Below, in pieces: positions 41,020 to 52,341 of a stretch of DNA of 64,000 bases. This DNA comes from Calvatia gigantea. Lineage: Eukaryota; Basidiomycota; Agaricomycetes; Agaricales; Lycoperdaceae. The notes under the pieces were generated by a model, which was given only the letters and a program-made list of their open reading frames with translations, was not told the origin of the DNA and made no database searches. The stretch lies in contig JACAAK010000006.1 in NCBI GenBank assembly GCA_025093985.1, forward strand, positions 1 through 64,000, in the 5' to 3' direction. The translations under genes and the position numbers were made by a program. The stretch's first letter is position 1; every line of letters starts with the position of its first letter.

Positions 41020-41540
41020 GAGTATAACTCAAGAACCAGAACCCTGATCAACCCGGTTTTTTTTCCAGCTTATTCAGATTGCTTTTCCGGTCAAAATGAG
41101 CTCCCTCACGTGTTTTTCCAGTGAGTTGTCCATAAATGGCCTCATAGCACCATGGGTACCAAAATAAAAAACAGATATAGCTATAACTCAACAACCAGAA
41201 CTCCAATCAACCCGCTTTTTTTTCCAGCTTATTTGGATTGCTTTTCCGGTCAAAATGAGCCCCCTCACGTGTCATTCCGGTAGCCCGTTCATAGAAGGCC
41301 TCATAGCATCACGGGTGCCAAAATGAGAAACGGGCAGCTATAACTCAACAACCAGAACCCTGATCAGCCCGCTTTCTTTTCCAGCTTATTCAGGTCACTT
41401 TTCCAATTAAAATGAGCCCCCTCACATGTCTTTCCAGTGAGTTGTCATAGGAAGCCTCATAGCACCATATATACCAAAATGAGCAATGGGCAGTTATAAC
41501 TCAACAACCAGGGCACTAATCAACCTGATTTATTTCTTAG
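41020..41540 (+). repeat. Tandem repeat of ~155 bp downstream of the helicase fragment
   Basis: Three and a half units, each starting ATAACTCAACAACCAGAACC and containing TTTTCCAGCTTATT, AAAATGAGCCCCCTCACRTG and CCTCATAGCACCA. No coding content. Confidence 0.75.
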
Positions 41541-41661
41541 CTAAGCTACTAATAGCTGGTATATTGTTGACTGAAGACAGAGAAATACTTTGAAGACAAA
41601 AATTCTAAGAGGACAAAAATTAACTCCCTGTGCCGAAGGCACAGATAGGCTTGCCTAGTAC
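41288..41661 (+). repeat. 374-bp direct repeat, left copy
   Basis: Matches 42163-42536 with no difference seen. The two copies bracket a 501-bp piece of helicase relic. Confidence 0.8.
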
Positions 41662-42162
41662 AGTACGGAACAATATTGACTGGCCAATGAGTGAAGTGTT
41701 GGGAAAAAAAAAAGGGACTTGAAGAGCTAGAGCAATAAGGACAATAATTAATTGAAGTAAAAAAGGAGCTTGAACTGAGCATGAGACGAGGCAAGCGTAC
41801 AACGTGATTATGAGCGAAAGCTTCGATTGATAAGGAAGTGAGTACGTTAACATGAACGCAGAATAATGAAAAAAAAGGGATGAGAATTGCAAATAAAAAA
41901 TGGGCCGTGGTATGATTGCAGGCGGGATGTTGTGACGAGAGTTCTGGGTTGAAGACGTGTCAAGTGAGCGTGGTTGTTCTTGGAAGTGTTGAGATAGGGA
42001 AGGACGGTTTGATAACGAGTTGGGGGACGTGTTGAGTGGTTTCAGAGGCGTGTGGGGAGCGTGAAATTCAGTTGAGAAGGCTTTTTTGAAAGTGAGAGGT
42101 TGAATCTGGGAGGGGGACGGATTCTGGTTCATCCTCTGGAACGTCTCCTTCGGGTGGGGAAA
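41662..42162 (-). pseudogene. Telomere-linked helicase relic 2, inner part
   Basis: 501 bp nearly identical to 56155-56648. Minus-strand reading includes a hydrophobic stretch and a Pro-rich segment. It is separated from the zinc-finger part (42537-44118) by the repeat at 42163-42536, whereas in relic 3 the two parts are joined by about 610 bp of coding-like sequence. Confidence 0.5.
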
Positions 42163-42536
42163 GTTCATAGAAGGCCTCATAGCATCACGGGTGCCAAAAT
42201 GAGAAACGGGCAGCTATAACTCAACAACCAGAACCCTGATCAGCCCGCTTTCTTTTCCAGCTTATTCAGGTCACTTTTCCAATTAAAATGAGCCCCCTCA
42301 CATGTCTTTCCAGTGAGTTGTCATAGGAAGCCTCATAGCACCATATATACCAAAATGAGCAATGGGCAGTTATAACTCAACAACCAGGGCACTAATCAAC
42401 CTGATTTATTTCTTAGCTAAGCTACTAATAGCTGGTATATTGTTGACTGAAGACAGAGAAATACTTTGAAGACAAAAATTCTAAGAGGACAAAAATTAAC
42501 TCCCTGTGCCGAAGGCACAGATAGGCTTGCCTAGTA
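42163..42536 (+). repeat. 374-bp direct repeat, right copy
   Basis: See 41288-41661. Confidence 0.8.
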
Positions 42537-44118
42537 ACAACGGTGGCATGCGGGACATTGATGTGCAGGGATTGATGGCCAAAGGCCGTACACAAGTGGC
42601 ACTTCATGCGCCAGCAGGACGGGGTCAGATATGAGACAGCGGCGGCTTTGATTGGCCTTATTCTGCAGGTCTTGGTCAAGCGAAGTAGGTGTTTGAAGGT
42701 CTCTATGGTTGTCCAAAAAATGTTGGCAAAAATGCATTGGATTAATGATATTTTGGTAGTCGAGACAGATAATGACATTGAAGCGAGTATTAATAACAAC
42801 TCCGTACTTGGCTAGAAAGGGCGTCTGGATGGTATCTTCAAGAAGATTTGGTGCCCGAGTGCTGGGCGTAAAACGAGCATCGACTATTTCTGCCGACGGG
42901 TTCCGTGTTCTGAGCACCGGTGTGAAGTCACTGGACCTACCGCTAGGTACTGACATCAGTGTACGCGTGGGGACAGTGTCGGCCAACAATGACAGAAGGG
43001 GGAAGGGTGTCTCCTTGGTGCGCCTGTATGAGCTAATGGAACCGGCCGCCAAGTTGCGACGGCAGGGGTTACAATGGACAATGGCGTCAGCATTCGCGTT
43101 CGCGTTAACGATGGTGGGTGTAGTTGTGATGGCGCGGGAGTGTTTGAGATCGTTGGTAGCGGAGGCAGAAGGAATGGTTGTAGCCTTGAGGTCGGGGTAC
43201 ATTGGAGGCAATGATTCTTGGATACAAGTGAGTAAGTAAAATTTGCAATAAGATAATGCCACACACCACAAGTTCCAAACCCATAAAACATCTGAACGAG
43301 CAGTTCGGACATTGCAAACTGCCCATTACAGCATCCCTCTCCATTTGAACCTGTTCTCCCCCTCGAAGCGTGCAGTCCACAGTGCCGATTGCACATTCGT
43401 CGTGGATTTTGAGCTGTCCAAGGACAGGGCGTGAGCAAACTGGGCATCTGCACACAAACCAATGAGTACATAGCCGGAAAATTGTGTATTGACGTACCTG
43501 ATTGTATCCTCCCTGGGTTCCCTTGACTTTTTCGTCCTAAATAAAATTTTAGCAGTGCCCAAAACTTGGCGGAGGCAGTCCTACTACGTACGGTGGTTGT
43601 TCGGGCCCCTCGGATGATGCACCAGAACGTGCACGCTTGGACCTGCAAAATACATCAGTAAAAACTTTCACAGGCTTGTATGTTACTCACAGGTAGGTAA
43701 AAAACATTCCGCCTCCCTGTCGTCGTTGTGGTTGAAGAAAAAAGGCCACGCATTCGTGCACGATGCCTGTGATTACGACGTCAGTGGGTTCTATTACTCA
43801 ATTAGAACCCATACGAGAATTGACACTCACCGAAGGTCTTTTCTCTCAACCTACGGGTGAGTATATGCTGCCATAACCTGCGGCAGCGCACCCGCTGTAC
43901 ATGGAGGGAAGGGGGACGGAAGGGGATGGGAGGGGATAGGCAGATGGCAGGCAATGGTCGTGGCCAGCGGGTTAGAGACTCCCCAGCCAGCCATTCGATC
44001 ACTGGCTAGATTGGGAAACACGATCGGCCTCGATCACTGGCCAGATCGGGAAGGGAACAGTGGCGGTGGTTCCCCGTCTGTGGGAGGTGCCATCAGATCC
44101 CGGCAATTTCCGGAATGG
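42537..44118 (-). pseudogene. Telomere-linked helicase relic 2, OrsD-like zinc-finger part
   Basis: Minus strand: CRCPVCSRPVLGQLKIHDEC, SLQCPNCSFRCFMGLELVVC, VVINTRFNVIICLDYQN (one Cys lost), HFCQHFLDNHRDLQ, and AHQCPACHRCYTT, where it is cut by the 374-bp repeat. Upstream flank 43860-44118 matches 23940-24240. The gene is interrupted at both sides: the repeat at 42536 and a PLE fragment at 44119. Confidence 0.55.
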
Positions 44119-44119
44119 C

Positions 44120-44179
44120 ATGAGTCTGTCATAAGACGAAACAGGTGGCTGGGGTAGCTCCCCAGCCTGTTGCGCTGTC
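44120..44179 (+). ncRNA. Truncated hammerhead ribozyme
   Basis: Only ATGAG onward remains of the core's first strand; stem I 5' strand and CTG are gone, so it cannot fold as a self-cleaving unit. Confidence 0.8.
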
Positions 44180-44282
44180 TCCTCCATCGGACAACTCAAC
44201 GGTTTTTTAGGAATCACCTCCTCCCCACTTCGCAAAACCGTCGCTCCTCTCTCCGCTTCCCATCTTTCGACATCTACTCGCG

Positions 44283-46120
44283 ATGCCCCCTCGTGCTTCA
44301 GCGTCATCATCTGGCAACTCGAAACGTGGTCGCGGCCGTGGCCGTGGCTCTGCTGGTTCTCGCCCTCCCGTCCCTCGTCCTTTCACCCTTCCGATCTCTC
44401 AACTAGCGAGAGGCGCGACTCGAGGGCTCCACGTACGGGAGCAAAGTCCTGCGGCTGCCCCTGCCATAGCAATAGCACAAACATTGGGCGCCTTGGAGAC
44501 GGTTCTGGAGGGAAAGGCGAATACGCCTCAGAACCTTCAAAAGATCCAGCAGGCACAAGCGATCGCGAGGCGCGCGCCCATTATGGGCTGCGAAAACCTC
44601 TTCGATCTGCTGGGATGTATATTTCCGGGGGATTATAGGGGTGTCTTCAAGGAGCACCTCGAGGCTGCGATGCGCGCCCGAAAATCCCTGGCTGCCGTTG
44701 AGCGCCAACTCAAGAGCCTGCAAAGCTCACGAGACGACGGAAAAATCCCCCCCTCTCTTCAGACCAAACGAGCGCAACCACAATTCGTGAAAACGTTCAT
44801 GGTCGCGCATGCCGAGGAGGTTCGCACCTCCTTGAACGACCTCCATAAAGCCTATGAGCTTGAGGCCTTGAATAAGGTCATAGAGCTCAAGGAAACCGAG
44901 GCCAGTGAGCTACGCGCACTCACGCTGCTCATAGACCCCGAGGGTGGGGCTATGGAAGTAGATGACGAGGATCGTGGTGAAGGGTCTAGCACCGGGGCTG
45001 CAGCTGCGCCCGCTATGACCACCGCACACTTCACTGCGACCGGCGATCGCCTATACGCCGACCTCGTCGCTACTTTTGAACGTCTGCATAAAGAAGCTAA
45101 GGTCCTTGTGTGGGATCATAAGCATGCAGATGTACATGGGCGGCCTGTTTTGAAGGGCAGGACGGATGACCCAGCCGTGGTCGCAGCATTCCGTGACCTC
45201 CTTGACGACATCCCAGTGATTTGGGGTCGCGCGATCGGCATCGTAGAAGACGCGCTTAACAAGGAAAGCAAGGTCAAAGCTGATAAACAACGGCTACAGC
45301 GAGCAGCAATTGACGACGTGCAAGAAGCGTCATCCTCCAAATCCGTCGCTGAGATGGTTAGGGCGGAAGTAGCTAAAGCGCTCGATAAAGGAAAGGGAAA
45401 GGGTAAACAGGTGCGTCGTTCGTCCATCGACGCTTATGCTGATCTGTTAAGCTCTGATGAATTTTCCCTTCCTTTTCCACCAGAATCCCAAGCCAGGCAA
45501 GGGAGGAGGTCAACGCGCGAAAGACGGGGCCACTGGGGGGAAATCCTCCGGTGGTCAAGTCCAACGCGCGCGGGGGACCAAAGGTGGCAGACAAGTTCGG
45601 TTACGCAATCAGGGCAAGTCCAAACCGAACAAGAAGGGGAAAGGCGGGAGGTCGTAATAGATGATAGCGGCATCCTTGGTATACGCGTGTATCGCGCGCC
45701 TTTCAGGTGGGATATCTCTTCCACTTATCCTAGTTGGCTACTAACAGTTTCCCTTCGCCACGCGCAGCAATTTATATGGGCTAGAATACCTTCTGTAGTT
45801 TTAGAAAGTATGCGCTATAGGTCCACTATACATATGATTGATTGCGATGTACCGCGTGAGCTAGCGATTCACCTGAGTGCGGGACTTAAGTACATGCTCC
45901 CCACTAAGTACTCTAAGCAATTAATCTTAGATGCTTGGGACGATTTCGTTGATCGTCTCCGATGGTCAGTTCATTTCCGAATTATGGATGATCATGACAA
46001 TGGTGAATTAATCAACGACTATGATCCAGACTATGCGACTCCGTCTAAAGCTTCACGTAAGCGGGCGAGTCCATTAGACAGAGCATTTGAGTTTGGCATC
46101 GATGAAGGGACGCGGACGAT
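44283..46120 (+). CDS. PLE N-terminal protein fragment (reverse transcriptase lost)
   Basis: From ATG 44283, equivalent to the starts at 3374 and 8921. Keeps the Arg/Gly-rich start and the whole N-terminal domain. Exon 1 is 376 codons to 45410, followed by the candidate intron 45411-45483 and the basic exon 2 ending at 45657. The read-through frame continues about 145 codons past the intron to the break after DEGTRTI and then runs into host DNA. This copy could still make the spliced 433-residue form but not the reverse transcriptase. Confidence 0.75.
45411..45483 (+). other. Candidate retained intron in the PLE fragment
   Basis: 73 nt from GTGCGT to CCACCAG, phase 0, as in the two long copies. 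Confidence 0.55.
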
Positions 46121-46480
46121 CCAATGCTCCTGGGGGACGATGAAAGAATGGGTCATAGAAAACCAGGATCACGTCCGTTCGACGAGATTTTGGTATCGTT
46201 AGAATCGCCTCGATGAGTAGATTCCAGCGGTATATAAATCGTATATTTTATCGAAGAGTATGTAAATACAGAACGTATTTAGCAATGGCACGGCTTTTTG
46301 GTGGCGACAAAAGAATAGGCCGTAGAAAATCAGGATCTCGTCCATTCGGCGAGATTTTTTTACGGCTGGAATCGCCTCGACGAGTACATTCCGGTGGTAT
46401 ATAAATTGTACCTATAGGATTTAGGGGAGCCCCGCCGATCACTGATCGGACATCAAAGCTCTTACCTAAGGCTAGGCTTT
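46121..46480. repeat. Second copy of the helicase upstream flank repeat
   Basis: Matches 24235-24590, with the same two tandem units, GACGAGAT inverted repeats and TATATAAAT boxes. Confidence 0.7.
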
Positions 46481-48215
46481 GTCGGCAGCTCATCCAGGTT
46501 ATCCATAACAGTGGCGGGTGAGGGAAAACGTATTTATAACGCGATCTACACGAGATTTAGTCTACACGCAGGAAATCGAGGTCGTTGAAAATGGTGGTGA
46601 TGTGTGAGTTCGAGGGGGATCGGTAAGAGTTGGTTGATGGGATATCAACGAGTCACACCACCTAAAAGTTCCCTCACGTTCGGCCAACCTTTCTCATTGG
46701 GCTTGACTGTTCCGGCTGAATCCCCTTCGCCCCGTCACACTCGCGGCACTTCTCACTGGGTATGAGGTCCTAGTCTAGACTGCTGGTGGTGGGTGGATGT
46801 TCAGTTGTACATCTTACGGCCAGCCAGTGGAACCATATCACAGGTTTCGTGATCACCGAGGTAGGGCTGAGGGTACCTGTGTTCAAAATGAGGAGCACCG
46901 AGGATATGTATGCCTGTATGTTTGATAGGTGGGAGTAATTGGTAGGTCCCTGAAATTACCGGCACAAACCGTTCAATTTACTTCAATTGTTCTCATGAAA
47001 GATATGTACTTTGCGCGAATAATGTATCGATGCACTTTCATCAAGTTAAGCATGACCAAATATGGCCTTGGGTTTGTAGGGCTCCTCCAACTGCTGGATC
47101 TCTTCGGGTGTGAGCTTGACATTGACAGCACCTACAGCAAAGGACAGGTAAATACAATTCCTAATCGCAGTTGACTAGCCTCACGCACCAAGAACGCACC
47201 AACGAGGTCGTGCAAGTTCTCCAACGAGGTCGTCCCGACGATGGGGGCAGTTACACCTGAGGGAGGTGAAATAGGGTATTGGAGTCGATACAAGTGAAAT
47301 TTGAGCCTACCAGGCTTGCTCATAATCCACGCAACTGCAACCTGGGCCATGCTGATGCCCTTCTTCTTCGCGATTGACTCGACGCTAAAAACTTGTGTCA
47401 ACGCTGCATCAAAGCCCGATGCGACCCCACAAACCGGCCGATGATTTCTTGAGTTTCTGGAGCATCACCATAACCCGATTGGTATCGATCCGTTTCCTTG
47501 CGCTTCGTCGTGGCCGTGATTGGCCTACACAGAACTCCGCGAGCAATTGGTGACCAAGGGATGGAACCAACTCCAAACCAATAGAGCCAAATAAGTTAAT
47601 ACATCCTAGCGGACGCCGATCACAAGCAAACCTTGAGCGTTGGGAACATCTCGCGTTCTTCTTCTCGATAAATCAAGTTATAGTGATTTTGCATGGAGAT
47701 GAAGGGTGTCAATTTATTATTGATAGCATAATCTTTGAGTAACGGTGAACGTGTTGTTGGGGAGAAAGAGCTGTTTCAACGTACTCTGCATTGCGGAAAC
47801 TAAAACAAACTCATATCGTTAACGTGGAGTTCCCGAGAGAACATGACGACTCACATTGCCAGGCATGACAAGAGGACATTCCGATATAACGAACATGCCC
47901 TGCTTGGACGACGTCGTGAAGCGCTTGCATCTGGTTGAAGGTTGAGTAGATCGGTGGACATAGTGAATGTAGCCGCGCACCGTTTCCTCAATAGGAGTTT
48001 CTGGATCAAAGCGGTGGCCTAAATTGGCTTTAGAATGTGAGCCAATCAGCGATAAAGAATCCTCATACATTGGAGTACATCGATGTAATCCAGCTGAAGC
48101 CTCTCCAAGCTTTTCTTGACAGAGTCGAAGATATGCTTCCTGCTCAATCCGTGCTGATTCAGGTAACCCTGTCGATCGGGATCCCTTATATCTGCGATGG
48201 AGATGTTGGGTTTAT
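46417..48215. repeat. Segmental duplication, copy 1 (carries aldo/keto reductase)
   Basis: From GGATTTAGGGGAGCCCCG onward it matches 62217-64000 with scattered small indels. Copy 2 runs off the window, so the right limit is not known. Confidence 0.9.
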
Positions 48216-48670
48216 GGCCAACAGGGAAGAACACTTTAGTGAGAACGACGATCTCATCACGCGGGAGCTTCAGTTGCTTGATTGCTTTTCCCAGAATGAT
48301 TTCTGAGGCCCCATTTGAATATACCTGATAGAGAGATCAACATGGTACACCAAAGGCAATACGTACAGTACATACGTTAGCAGTATCGAAGGCGTTAATT
48401 CCAGCATCGTAGCTATTTGCGGGATACTGTGAGCAAGTGAATACATAAGAAATGGGATGACGCACGCCGCCTTAATATGTTTGATGGATTCGTCTTCGGG
48501 GAGGACCCATCCTTGCCATTCTGGAGTACCATATGACATGCAGCCGAGGATAATCTTGGAAACCTTCAAACCGGAGGTTCCCAACCGAACTGCTAAGTGT
48601 CAGCAGATTATACTCAGGATAAGTGAAGGGGCTTCGTACCGTAAGGCATGGTAGTATTTCTGTCTGACAT
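47046..48670 (-). CDS. Aldo/keto reductase (aryl-alcohol dehydrogenase-like)
   Basis: NADPH-dependent carbonyl reductase of the AKR superfamily, probably cytosolic. ATG at 48670 (MSDRNTTMPY, then VRLGTSGLKVSKIILGCMSY after an intron). Tetrad residues are visible: Asp and Tyr in FDTANVYSNGASE, Lys in VVLTKVFFP, His in DVLQCHRFDPET. Later blocks: MQALHDVVQAGHVRYIGMSS, ISMQNHYNLIYREEEREMFP, IPWSPIARGVLCRP, GISMAQVAVAWIMSKP, GVTAPIVGTTSLENLHDLVG and VKLTPEEIQQLEEPYKP, stop at 47046-47048. About eight short GT-AG introns. An 11-bp tandem duplication near 47195 doubles the donor site of the last intron compared with copy 2. No disabling change was seen. Confidence 0.8.
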
Positions 48671-49157
48671 TGTGGTCGAAAGTGGAGATGTGGATGTCTG
48701 AGGAAAAAGAAACCTGCAAGCAAAGTGCCTTTTATGCACTATTTGTTTGGGAAACATAATCGCTTGCTGCCTATTTTTGTTGCCGTGATTAATCAGCCCA
48801 ACTTCTGCCCCAGGAACGCTCCCACATTAGAAGCCAGCTTTCGGTGTCTTCGTTCAACCGGTAAGCGTGTATTCTATTTTGGGAGGAACAAAATCTGACT
48901 CGGTGCAACCATACAAGAAGCCACTCGAATGCGTTGGGCGTTCGGCAGATGCTTACTGGTCTCATGATGTTGGTCATCCTGGGGTTAAAAATAACAGCTG
49001 ATGCTGCCAAAATAAAATACCATAATGACGACGGTCCCTTATCACCGGGACAGATATGTGCGGCGCAAATCTCTCAATTCATCCAGGAGCGACAGGATCG
49101 CAAAACGAAGTAGATAATGTAAGTATCTACATGTCCCGCGAACGTTTTATGAGACGG
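48671..49157. other. Intergenic, no gene seen
   Basis: Between the reductase start and the 3' end of the next minus-strand gene; no motif recognised. Confidence 0.5.
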
Positions 49158-50535
49158 TCATATTTTATTGAAACCCTCCCACTCGCACAGACGCCTTCCA
49201 GTGTCAGTACTCGTTGCAAGTTCCTGGATGAAAGCCAGACAGATGCTCGACATCGTAGTTGAACAGGCACGGCTAAACCTCAGGACGTATTGCGTCGCGG
49301 GGATACTTGAACCGCAGTATACTAATACCGGGGACGTGAATCCCGAGCCTCGCAGGAAGCGCAGCGTCCATTCGCCGGCAGTAAGATTCATGAATTCGCC
49401 CTTCCTATTGTCCCGTTCCCACCGGGCATTGTCAGTGATGAAGCGAAGTTTGTTGGCGTTTTCCAGCTGCTTAAGATGAACTATTTGACATGTGAGTAAA
49501 ATGGATATGAGTCACAATAGACACGTGCCATGGTTCTCTTCAATCCACACCTTTGCAACGGCAGTGGAGGGAATCTGGACAACGTTCACACCTTGCCGTT
49601 TAGCTCCAAGGACCTCCATTGAGTTATTTCTCGGGTTGTCATCTATCCAAATCAATGTTGGTGGCACATCGCCGGCTGTTAGCGCCGCTGAAGTCTGAAC
49701 GGAGTCACTCCGTGCTATTTGGTGGGTCGTTAAATCGAATGTCGGAAACTGATGGTAAGACCAACCGGCAATGTTGTCCTTCAGAGCTACTATGGCTTCT
49801 TTGATTGTCTTGCTCCCTGTGAAGTTCGCAAGGCTTTTCGGCGTTGTAACCCCAATATCTTTGGTGTCAATTGCTCTTGTGAGAGCATAACTAAAATACT
49901 CGTCGATGGGCTCCTTTGTCCACCGGGTGAGGGCAGAGGGTATCACAGAGTCGAATACAAATATGTCCTACCGGTGTCATTTAAGAAATTCGTGGGTATT
50001 GGGGAGGATGGTAATGTACCTGTTGGAAATTCTGCTTCCAAAACTCGCGCACATCCTCATTCGTCACCTCTTCCAGGTAGTCTTGAGGACGCGTAGTCAT
50101 CTTCGCATCCTCCACAGCTCCTTCGACTTCGACATTAATGCGAGGCATAGCGGCCACTTGCAACGCCAGCGTGAGCAGCATAATACGTTCCTTCAACTTC
50201 TCTTGGTCGTCTCTGAGGAACTCAACGACCTTTGCGGGCGCCAAAAACCCAATAAAGGATATCAACGATGTCGTCTTGGCTTGCCATAGCGCGAGATGTT
50301 CTTTAGTAGATGTCAGTGCCTCCGCGATTTCAAGCAGCAGCGATAGTACGTTCTTGTTGAGCTTTCGTGCGTTTTGATCTTCTTGTAGAGGTTGGAGGAT
50401 ATCGCAGAGTGTTTGGATGACTTTTGTAAGGTCATCGATGATGGATTGCTTGCGATCCTTGTCTTTGAGCCACGTGTTAATGGCGCGGGCGGTAGCGAGG
50501 ACCGTGGTAAGAATAGCGATGGGTTCGACTGGCAT
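49158..50535 (-). CDS. HeLo-like N-terminal helical domain with C-terminal receiver-like domain
   Basis: ATG at 50535 starts a roughly 170-residue all-helical domain (MPVEPIAILTTVLATARAIN ... LLLEIAEALTSTKEHL ... EFLRDDQEKLKERIMLLTLA), with the look of fungal HeLo/SesA-type death-inducing N-termini. A GT-AG intron (about 49967-50015) leads in phase to DIFVFDSVIPSALTRW and an alpha/beta domain with PPTLIWIDDNPRNN, a receiver-like DDNPxNN signature, then LRFITDNARWE, GEWTLRFLRGSG and SPVLVYCGSS. The intron near 49450-49500 fits best with a GC-AG or damaged donor; another lies near 49300. Divergent from the ADP-ribosyltransferase gene at 51038 with 500 bp between. A role in regulated cell death is inference from architecture. 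Confidence 0.45.
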
Positions 50536-51037
50536 AGTGTATGTCAGAAAAGAAAGTAGAGAAATGGAGTCGCGGCGAAGGAGGGAGCGGGGGTCAAGTT
50601 GGCTATTGATAAGGTTTATTATGTCAGTACGGTTTTATCTGGTCATTGGCGCACCTCATGTTTTGAAAGCTTAGGTATCGGGAATGTTGACACCGTCGCT
50701 CATTTATAAGGATTTATGTACTCCGTTCGAAAGGCGCCCGAGGACGGTTGATGGGATTAACAGCATCGCCTTGAATTAACCTTTTCTTGGTCAAGGTGTA
50801 TCCAGGGAGAGGGCGCCCACTGATGTCGAGGGTCACAGCTCGGCTGTGCATGATTTGGGGAGGCGGAAATACCCAGTCCACGTGCGCGGATACCGAGGGT
50901 TAAGAAGTCTGCATGATCAAACAGATCTGCTTACGGTTTCTGGCACACCCAACCCCTTTGATAGAGGTCGCCACGACCACTGCCTCTCGTATAACCCTTG
51001 TCTACACATCAGGTAAGGGCGTTTGCCACATGATGGC
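50536..51037. promoter_or_regulatory. Divergent intergenic region
   Basis: 500 bp between the two divergent starts, so it must hold both promoters. No clear TATA box or repeated operator seen. Confidence 0.4.
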
Positions 51038-52246
51038 ATGAAGCAACTGACAAAGGTGCCTTATGAGCTTATGGCTGCCACCCCCGCGAGCGAAAACCGA
51101 TTCACTAACTGGAGCCATTTGGAGAATTTTTCCCGCTTCGGTTCACAAGACACGTCCATTCGATCATTCTTCAATGGTGGAGATGTTTCAAAACGAATGA
51201 GTGATATTAGAGAAGCCATTACATGGATCCGAACACACTGGGATGATTACGACAAGTTCATGATGGAACTGAAGCAGTCATTCTTGGAAAATGGTCCGCC
51301 GAAGGATGGTATCGAGGGAGGAAGGACTGATCTGAGATTTGCGTCATTAGAATCGAGTAGCCCGAGACGTTGGGCTGACAGAGCACAGGGTGGGGAAATC
51401 AGCGACAATTATGGTTTCTTGAAGCTGTACACGTCCGAGGCGGGATATGACAGGATCTTCTCGGTGCTGAATGGTGCATTCCGATCAGATTCTTTGGTGG
51501 AAGAGGAGGTTCGACTGCGCGCCGCAGTATTCTTGGTGGAGTTACTGACCATCGAGTTGTTCAATTACACCTATGTTCCGAAGACAGGCTCCAACATGGG
51601 GTATACCGGGATCATCTATCGTGGGATGTCACTCTCGGAGGAAAGGCTGAGGGACTTTATCAATCTGATGACGAAGCCTGTTGAAGAGAGGTATTGGAGC
51701 ATACCTTTGGCATTTATGTCGTGCACGGTGGAAAGACGGATGGCAGTTGACTTTGCGGAGCGTATCACATCAAAGAATTCGGACCCTACGTATAGCCGCG
51801 TTTTGCTGCGCATCCACGTAGGCGGACTGAGGGGCGAAGATTTGGCCATATATTCAACGCGGTTTCCATCCAGCGTCGTCACACCCATCTGCGCTGTCGA
51901 CATCAGCAACCTTTCAGAGTTTCCTGAGGAACGGGAGGTCGTACTTAGGGGACCATTCTTCCAGCTGGTCGGAGCCTCGGAAGAGGAGACGGAGGCTGGA
52001 AAAACTTTGTTCGTTTTGGATGTGTTGGTGTTCAATACGAACAGAGACCACCCGTCGACAATGGAGATGGAAGAAGAGGAGGGCATTGAAGCACGCGGTT
52101 TATTTGCGTGCCTAATTGAGGGTGCACGGGCGGAAAAGTGCCTCGAGCTCGCGGCTGAAATTGGTCGAGAGGAGGATATGGAGGCGTACAAGACGATTTT
52201 GAAGAGGTCTCGGATTAAGTTGGCTGAGATAACGGGTAGACTGTAA
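51038..52246 (+). CDS. ADP-ribosyltransferase-fold protein (R-S-ExE type)
   Basis: 402 residues from ATG 51038, single exon. N-terminal half (about 1-120) is helical; from about residue 150 it shows the mono-ADP-ribosyltransferase layout: Arg in YRGMSLSEE near 194, Ser in MSCTVERRMAVDFAER near 228, and the catalytic ExE in FPEEREVVLRGPFFQLVG near 297-299. These are the R, S and E landmarks of arginine-type ARTs. No signal peptide or membrane segment, so an intracellular target is likely. Acidic Glu-rich segment near 345 and a basic C-terminus. Domain call is from motif order; substrate unknown. The neighbour is the HeLo/receiver-like gene, transcribed away from it. Confidence 0.6.
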   Translation: MKQLTKVPYELMAATPASENRFTNWSHLENFSRFGSQDTSIRSFFNGGDVSKRMSDIREAITWIRTHWDDYDKFMMELKQSFLENGPPKDGIEGGRTDLRFASLESSSPRRWADRAQGGEISDNYGFLKLYTSEAGYDRIFSVLNGAFRSDSLVEEEVRLRAAVFLVELLTIELFNYTYVPKTGSNMGYTGIIYRGMSLSEERLRDFINLMTKPVEERYWSIPLAFMSCTVERRMAVDFAERITSKNSDPTYSRVLLRIHVGGLRGEDLAIYSTRFPSSVVTPICAVDISNLSEFPEEREVVLRGPFFQLVGASEEETEAGKTLFVLDVLVFNTNRDHPSTMEMEEEEGIEARGLFACLIEGARAEKCLELAAEIGREEDMEAYKTILKRSRIKLAEITGRL

Positions 52247-52341
52247 AGTTACAAAATGATCCGGGCATAACACGTGGGGGTATTTGTACATGTGTATATA
52301 TCAGAACTACCAGAACCAAGCCCATTCTCATCTTCGTCAGT

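Larger units (their letters stand above)
44119..46120 (+). mobile_element. PLE fragment truncated at both ends, inserted in helicase relic 2 flank
   Basis: Begins inside the hammerhead core and ends inside the coding region, before the reverse transcriptase. The host sequence on either side (GGAATGGCA | AATGCTCCTGGGG) is contiguous at 24230. No telomeric repeats at either junction and at most 1-2 bp of overlap. Confidence 0.85.
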
